A DNA stretch of 43,468 bases from Oscillospiraceae bacterium. GTDB lineage: Bacteria > Bacillota > Clostridia > Oscillospirales > Oscillospiraceae. Under the pieces are notes generated by a model, which saw nothing but the letters and a program-made list of their open reading frames with translations, had not been told where the DNA came from and did not search any database. Below, in pieces: positions 39,623 through 43,468 of the stretch. Made by a program: the position numbers and the translations under genes. Every line of letters begins with the position of its first letter. Positions within the stretch are counted from its first letter, which is position 1. The DNA lies in the NCBI GenBank assembly GCA_017515345.1, contig JAFWFZ010000010.1:1-43468 (forward strand), in the 5' to 3' direction.

Positions 39623-40882
39623 TCAGTACACCCCGTATTCCCGTACGGTCTCGAACATGGCCTCCACGTTTTCCCGCTTCACATGGCTGAGGCCGGAGCT
39701 GGTCATGAAGATGAAGCCGCCGCCCGGGGCGCAGATATCCAGCAGCTTCTTTGCCTCGTCCCGCACCCTGTCTGGCGTGCCGAACTGCAGCAGATTCGTG
39801 CTGAAGCTGCCGGCGATGCAGGCGATGTCCTTCAGCTTGCTCTTGGCCACCTCCATGTTCACTTCCTCGAAGTGGTAGAACACCTTGCCCGGGGTGACCT
39901 CCGTCAGGCAGTCCAGCCGGGAGTTGTACCGGCCCTCGCAGAAGATGTAGGGCACCATGTCCGCCTTGATGATCTCCTCGATGATCATCTGCAGGTGCCT
40001 CCAGTAATACTTCCGGTAATGCTCGTCGCTCATGAACCCGTCTATGCCCTTGTGGAGCGCCATGAACACATGCTTGCCCCTGGCGCCGGGCCGCTGTCCC
40101 TGCATGCGGATCAGCTCCAGCATGGGGCCGATGGCCTCCTCGATGTACCGCTCCACCTCCTCCGTGTTCTCGTACAGATCCTGGAGGGAAAGAATGGTGC
40201 CCCGGAACCCGTCGGAGTACGTGTCGAAGGGGACGGCGGCCATGCCGCCGTCAAAGAGCGGGTAGCCCATATCGATGATCTTCGCGTCCAGCGCATCCCG
40301 GTTCTTCCGGAATGCCTGATTCAGGTCGTTCAGCTTCCACAGGTCCTCCAGCATGGCCCTGAATTCAGGTGTGGAGACCTGGGCGGCCAGCGTCCGTGCC
40401 TCGAAACGGCTCCCGTTGAAGAGCTTTGTGAAGGGCTCCAGCAGACCGGAATTCCGAAAGACCTGCTTCCGCAGCGCCCATCCGGTGCGGTCGCTGAAGA
40501 ATTCATCGAACTCGTCGTCCAGAAGGGTGGGGTATTCGATATACTGCTGGATGGAGTTGTCGTCGATCCGTTTGCCGGGCATGCCCGCCCAGCACATGTT
40601 CTTGGGCCGCTCCAGCTCCAGCATGGGCCCCTCTCCGGCGTAGTTGAAGCCCACGCCGGCGCCGCTGTCCGGGTCAAAGTCCTGCAGATACTTCGTGATG
40701 CTCTTTTCCATCTTCTCCAGGGTGGTGTCATATATGACCTCGGCCACCGTGTACCCCGCGTTCAGGATGGGGAACAGGGCGGCGGAGGGCATGATCGGCA
40801 CCCGATCCGGTTCCTTCAGGGCGATTGCCGCTTCGACCCTGGCGACCTTCTCCTCATATCGCTTTTTTGCCTCCGGTGTCAT
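39623..40882 (-). CDS. URO-D-like (uroporphyrinogen decarboxylase/methyltransferase fold) protein
   Basis: A 419-residue cytoplasmic protein of the uroporphyrinogen decarboxylase-like superfamily. The usual family opening is present (RVEAAIALKEPDRVPIMPS), and the C-terminal barrel half has FCEGRYNSRLDCLTEV, GKVFYHFEEVNME and IACIAGSFSTNLLQFGTPD. In Clostridia such proteins are more often methyl-transfer or unknown enzymes working with corrinoid proteins than true haem enzymes. There are no haem, corrinoid or methyltransferase partner genes nearby, so the reaction stays open. The start ATG is at 40882, with AGGAGG about 9 nt upstream and a promoter at 40940-40968. Confidence 0.82.
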   Translation of the reverse strand: MTPEAKKRYEEKVARVEAAIALKEPDRVPIMPSAALFPILNAGYTVAEVIYDTTLEKMEKSITKYLQDFDPDSGAGVGFNYAGEGPMLELERPKNMCWAGMPGKRIDDNSIQQYIEYPTLLDDEFDEFFSDRTGWALRKQVFRNSGLLEPFTKLFNGSRFEARTLAAQVSTPEFRAMLEDLWKLNDLNQAFRKNRDALDAKIIDMGYPLFDGGMAAVPFDTYSDGFRGTILSLQDLYENTEEVERYIEEAIGPMLELIRMQGQRPGARGKHVFMALHKGIDGFMSDEHYRKYYWRHLQMIIEEIIKADMVPYIFCEGRYNSRLDCLTEVTPGKVFYHFEEVNMEVAKSKLKDIACIAGSFSTNLLQFGTPDRVRDEAKKLLDICAPGGGFIFMTSSGLSHVKRENVEAMFETVREYGVY

Positions 40883-40939
40883 CCTCTTTTCCTCCTTTTC
40901 GATCAGATCCTCTGAAACTTGCGCTGTGATATTTATAAC

Positions 40940-40968
40940 AGTCTAACATATTTTCTCCCGATAATCAA
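40940..40968 (-). promoter_or_regulatory. promoter of the URO-D-like gene
   Basis: On the minus strand TTGATT (40968-40963), 17 nt, TAGACT (40945-40940). The leader to the ATG is about 50 nt, and the region is A/T-rich. Confidence 0.55.
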
Positions 40969-41039
40969 TCGGTTTTATATCGAATCATACAAGAAAAAGC
41001 CGGACAGCGCGGCAGCGGACTGATGCGGCGCCAGGGGAA

Positions 41040-41069
41040 TTGACAGGAAATGACCGGCAGGGATATAAT
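41040..41069 (+). promoter_or_regulatory. consensus promoter of the lipoprotein gene
   Basis: Perfect TTGACA (41040-41045), 18-nt spacer, perfect TATAAT (41064-41069), about 37 nt before the ATG. It is the best classical sigma-A promoter in the window. Confidence 0.8.
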
Positions 41070-41112
41070 GTCACCTAATTAGAACTGGCCCTATTGTCGA
41101 ACGGGAGGTATT

Positions 41113-43104
41113 ATGAAAAAACGTATTGGAATCAAATGGATCACAGCCGTTTTGGTGCTGCTGATGGCTTTCGCCGTTTTGAGCAGCGGCTGCAGCAAAA
41201 ACGATGAACCGGCTCCGGCTCCTGAGAGCAGCACTTCGGATGAACCGGCGCCGGAGAGCTCCGAGAGCCCGGTGCAGCCGGAGCCCTCGGAAGAGCCGGA
41301 ACCGGCGCCTGACCCAGCGGAAATGGCCGAAATATCCGAAAGGGCGATGGAGAACTTTATCGCGAAGATCAGCGGCGGCAATTACGTGCTGAGCTCCGAC
41401 GGCTTCATGAAAACGGTGGCTTTTTCGAAGGATATGGTCCTTTTTGACTACGAGGACGACGAGACCTACAGCGATTTCGCCGTTATGAGCGTCAACAATG
41501 AAGTGTTCCAGGGCTTCCTGGAGAACGACGGCGTCCGCGACGTCAGCTTTTTGGAGGAAGGGTCGGCGCTCGAAACGGCAAAGGCCAAGCTCCCGAGCTA
41601 CTGGCTGGCGGACGAGGTTTCCGAAGGGAACATCTACAATCTCTTTTACAACGACCCGGAGGATCCGCTGAAATTCGTCTCCTATGACGCCGCTGTCCAG
41701 AATCAGCTCAGGACCTTTGCCGGATACGGGGACGTTGCGCTGAAATATATGCATGAAGTGTATCTGACCCTGGATCAGGAGGATCCGGCGACGGCGCATC
41801 TGCAGGCGGAGGTCGACGATGACGAGGTCGCCCGCTATTATTTCGATGACATTGACGTGACCATCACGTTTGGCAATGCCCAGTCCGACCCGCGGGTGGA
41901 CGCCTGGATGAAGGCGCCCGCTTATCCGGAGGCCCGCACGGAATGGACGGAGGGGGACCTCTTCATTTTCAACTCGGTATTCCTGCCCGGTTACGGCGAA
42001 AAAGCGATCCCGTATATCCCCTCCGCGAGCTACGCGCTGAGCATTGACGAGGAGAATTTCATCAATAACGACGAGGTGGACATCCGCGATCCGCATGCGG
42101 CGCAGGCGGATATCGACAGCTATGTGGAGATCCTCAAGCAGAACGGATTTGCCGAGGTCACGGAGGACGGCGAGACCTGGTACCGCCTCCTGCTGCGGGA
42201 AGACACGAAGTGCTATTCTTCGATCTCGGTGGAATACGACAGCGGGCTGAATCTCGTCGCCAGAAAATACTACGATATGCCGAAATTCGAGGGCTTTGAC
42301 CAGGTCAACGGGCAGATCGTCCCGGCCGGGTATCCCGCGCTTCCGGAAACCGAGGCGCTGACCGATTTTACCGCCACCGAAGCCAAGTTTGAACAGACGG
42401 AATCCTGGCTGTATTTCTACAACTATGAGACCGTGCTTTATGTCTATGCCCATTACGGCGATTACGATCAGGTGATGGATTATCTGGACGCTTATGCGGA
42501 AGAACTCGTGCAGCAGGGCTATACACCGGTCTACATCGACGGCGAAGAAGGCGGCGAGATCGACTACTATCGTTCCGCGGATGAATCGAAGACGTTCCGG
42601 TATCATTTCGAAGACGATGATGAAACCGTCATCCTCCTGTACAAGGCGGAGAAATGCCTTTCTGCCGACGAGGCAAAGGCGATCCTCAACGGGGCGGGAT
42701 TCCCGGAGATCGATCTGACCGCTTACAGCAGCGGCCGGGATCACAAGAAATTCCAGAAGATCATGTACGGCAAGGATTATGACACTGCTGTCTCCCTGTC
42801 CGTGCGGTTTGATACCACCGAGGAGGCGGAAGCGTTCCTGGACGGCTACGTGGCCCTCCTCGAGGAGGACGATTATCTGAGAGTGCCGCCTTCCGATATG
42901 GGATCGAACAAGACCAACGGCTATACCAATGAGGAAAAGGGCATGGGCGTCGCCTTCGACTTTTTCCCGGGCGAGAGCGGAGAGACATTGATCTATTTCG
43001 ATTTCAGAAGCGGGATCGATTTTGAAACCGAAGGAGACGAGGCCGACTCGCCGCTTGGGCCGCTTGGATGGAAATTCGCCGACGAGACCGCTCCCGCACC
43101 GTGA
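41113..43104 (+). CDS. large lipoprotein of unknown function
   Basis: A 663-residue protein with a lipoprotein signal: basic N-terminus, hydrophobic core and lipobox VLSSGC (Cys27). A flexible linker of about 45 residues rich in P, E and S (DEPAPAPESS and similar) follows. The remaining about 590 residues are acidic and contain at least two similar-looking alpha/beta blocks, each with a motif like DSYVEILKQNGF / MDYLDAYAEELVQQGY / DGYVALLEEDDY. This suggests three repeats of a small domain in which a long helix ends in G-F/Y before a strand. I recognise no named family. It is monocistronic with a strong promoter, GGGAGG and a long downstream hairpin. It probably sits on the outer face of the membrane. 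Confidence 0.82.
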   Translation: MKKRIGIKWITAVLVLLMAFAVLSSGCSKNDEPAPAPESSTSDEPAPESSESPVQPEPSEEPEPAPDPAEMAEISERAMENFIAKISGGNYVLSSDGFMKTVAFSKDMVLFDYEDDETYSDFAVMSVNNEVFQGFLENDGVRDVSFLEEGSALETAKAKLPSYWLADEVSEGNIYNLFYNDPEDPLKFVSYDAAVQNQLRTFAGYGDVALKYMHEVYLTLDQEDPATAHLQAEVDDDEVARYYFDDIDVTITFGNAQSDPRVDAWMKAPAYPEARTEWTEGDLFIFNSVFLPGYGEKAIPYIPSASYALSIDEENFINNDEVDIRDPHAAQADIDSYVEILKQNGFAEVTEDGETWYRLLLREDTKCYSSISVEYDSGLNLVARKYYDMPKFEGFDQVNGQIVPAGYPALPETEALTDFTATEAKFEQTESWLYFYNYETVLYVYAHYGDYDQVMDYLDAYAEELVQQGYTPVYIDGEEGGEIDYYRSADESKTFRYHFEDDDETVILLYKAEKCLSADEAKAILNGAGFPEIDLTAYSSGRDHKKFQKIMYGKDYDTAVSLSVRFDTTEEAEAFLDGYVALLEEDDYLRVPPSDMGSNKTNGYTNEEKGMGVAFDFFPGESGETLIYFDFRSGIDFETEGDEADSPLGPLGWKFADETAPAP

Positions 43105-43167
43105 CCGGACCCGGTTTACGGCCTGAAGGCACGGGGAACGGAAGCGCACGGCAAAAGTCGGATCGTC

Positions 43168-43229
43168 ATTCATGAAGAGCCCGAAGGGCCCGGTATCTGC
43201 GAAAGGCGGATGCCGGGCCCTTCTGAATG
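43168..43229. terminator. long composite hairpin after the lipoprotein gene
   Basis: GAAGGGCCCGGTATCTGC (43183-43200) pairs over 18 bp, with two G-T pairs, with 43206-43223 around a GAAAG loop. CATTCA/TGAATG can extend the stem outside a bulge on the left arm. No T run follows, so it may be an mRNA-stabilising or protein-binding element instead of a classical terminator. Confidence 0.65.
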
Positions 43230-43304
43230 GTCGAATTATCCCGGCCGGAGGACGCCTCGCTATCGGCCGCCCGGTATTTCGGCGCCGGGATCGCAGAGTG
43301 CGTA

Positions 43305-43334
43305 TTGTGCCGACGGGCGCTTTTATACTATAAT
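43305..43334 (+). promoter_or_regulatory. strong promoter TTGTGC-18-TATAAT before the hairpin array
   Basis: TATTGTGC with TTGTGC at 43305-43310, 18-nt spacer and perfect TATAAT at 43329-43334. The expected start point (around 43341) coincides with an ATG and with the first hairpin. Confidence 0.65.
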
Positions 43335-43345
43335 GATTATATGAT

Positions 43346-43463
43346 GGCGAAAAGCAAAAAAGCTTTTCGCCGCGCAGCTTTGCTGCGCAGCAAAACAGCC
43401 TTGCTGTTTTGCCATATACTCATTGCAATGAGCATCGGGCGAATGATTTTTAGAATCATTCGC
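43346..43463 (+). repeat. array of five consecutive perfect hairpins, cut by window edge
   Basis: Five inverted repeats follow one another almost without spacers: GGCGAAAAGC/GCTTTTCGCC (43346-43371, loop of six A), GCGCAGC/GCTGCGC (43372-43388, loop TTT), GCAAAACAGC/GCTGTTTTGC (43390-43412, loop CTT), the palindrome CTCATTGCAATGAG (43419-43432), and GCGAATGATT/AATCATTCGC (43439-43463, 5-nt loop). The stems differ in sequence from each other, so this is not a simple tandem repeat. The stretch is also open from ATG 43341 to the window end (42 codons) but has no Shine-Dalgarno, so coding is doubtful. It may continue beyond the window. Confidence 0.85.
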
Positions 43464-43468
43464 TGCCA

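Noticed and set aside
43341..43466. Leaderless small protein reading MMAKSKKAFRRAALLRSK and onward
   Set aside because: The frame is open, but its sequence is dictated by the hairpins and it has no ribosome site. It is kept as a repeat array, with coding left as an unproven option.

Overview
The window is a high-GC (roughly 60% by eye) stretch of a bacterial chromosome, most likely from a monoderm Clostridia (Bacillota), perhaps an Oscillospiraceae-like gut organism. The signs are three SLH (S-layer homology) proteins, an ECF sigma factor with a PrsW-type protease, compact iron-sulfur flavoproteins, a rubredoxin-fused metallo-beta-lactamase protein, an EFR1-type flavodoxin-ferredoxin, and strong AGGAGG-type ribosome binding sites. 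The taxon is inferred; no rRNA or tRNA gene was seen.

Layout. 1-252 is the 5' end of a MoxR-type ATPase gene on the minus strand. 677-3284 holds three small genes: a PAP2-like membrane phosphatase, a DsrE-like protein and a DUF3137-like membrane protein. 3693-6312 is a plsC-like acyltransferase followed at once by a GltS-like carrier. 6324-10807 is a redox block: two iron-sulfur flavoproteins, an MBL-rubredoxin fusion, EFR1, a flavin reductase, a small ABM-type monooxygenase and an unknown small protein. It is closed by a strong terminator at 10822-10851.

11143-28022 is the most distinctive region. A promoter at 11057 precedes a NHLM-bacteriocin-type exporter: a very short HlyD-like adaptor, a C39-peptidase ABC transporter and a second ABC protein. 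These are followed by a secreted subtilisin and then two tiny double-glycine precursor peptides. The two peptides have different leaders but exactly the same 84-nt 3' end, so the exported core is identical. Next come a 2960-residue surface protein with three C-terminal SLH domains and a smaller SLH protein. No peptide-modifying enzyme is visible. I read this as a cassette that exports a short acidic, unmodified peptide and builds a cell-surface structure with it or alongside it.

28094-29903 is a regulatory trio (ECF sigma factor, multi-pass membrane protein, PrsW-like protease) ended by a UUCG-loop terminator. 30181-36423 holds a small two-helix membrane protein, an 1865-residue GLUG/beta-helix surface protein and a 47-residue peptide. 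A candidate ECF-type promoter lies in front of this group, so the trio may control it. 36656-40882 holds a MATE exporter (minus), a CHAP-SLH cell-wall hydrolase (plus) and a URO-D-like protein (minus), separated by long palindromic terminators. 41113-43104 is a large lipoprotein of unknown function.

The right edge (43305-43468) has a strong promoter followed directly by five back-to-back perfect hairpins, cut by the window end. A recurring -35 element TATTGTGC, 17-18 nt from a TATAAT-like -10, appears at several promoters and may be a lineage-specific promoter style.
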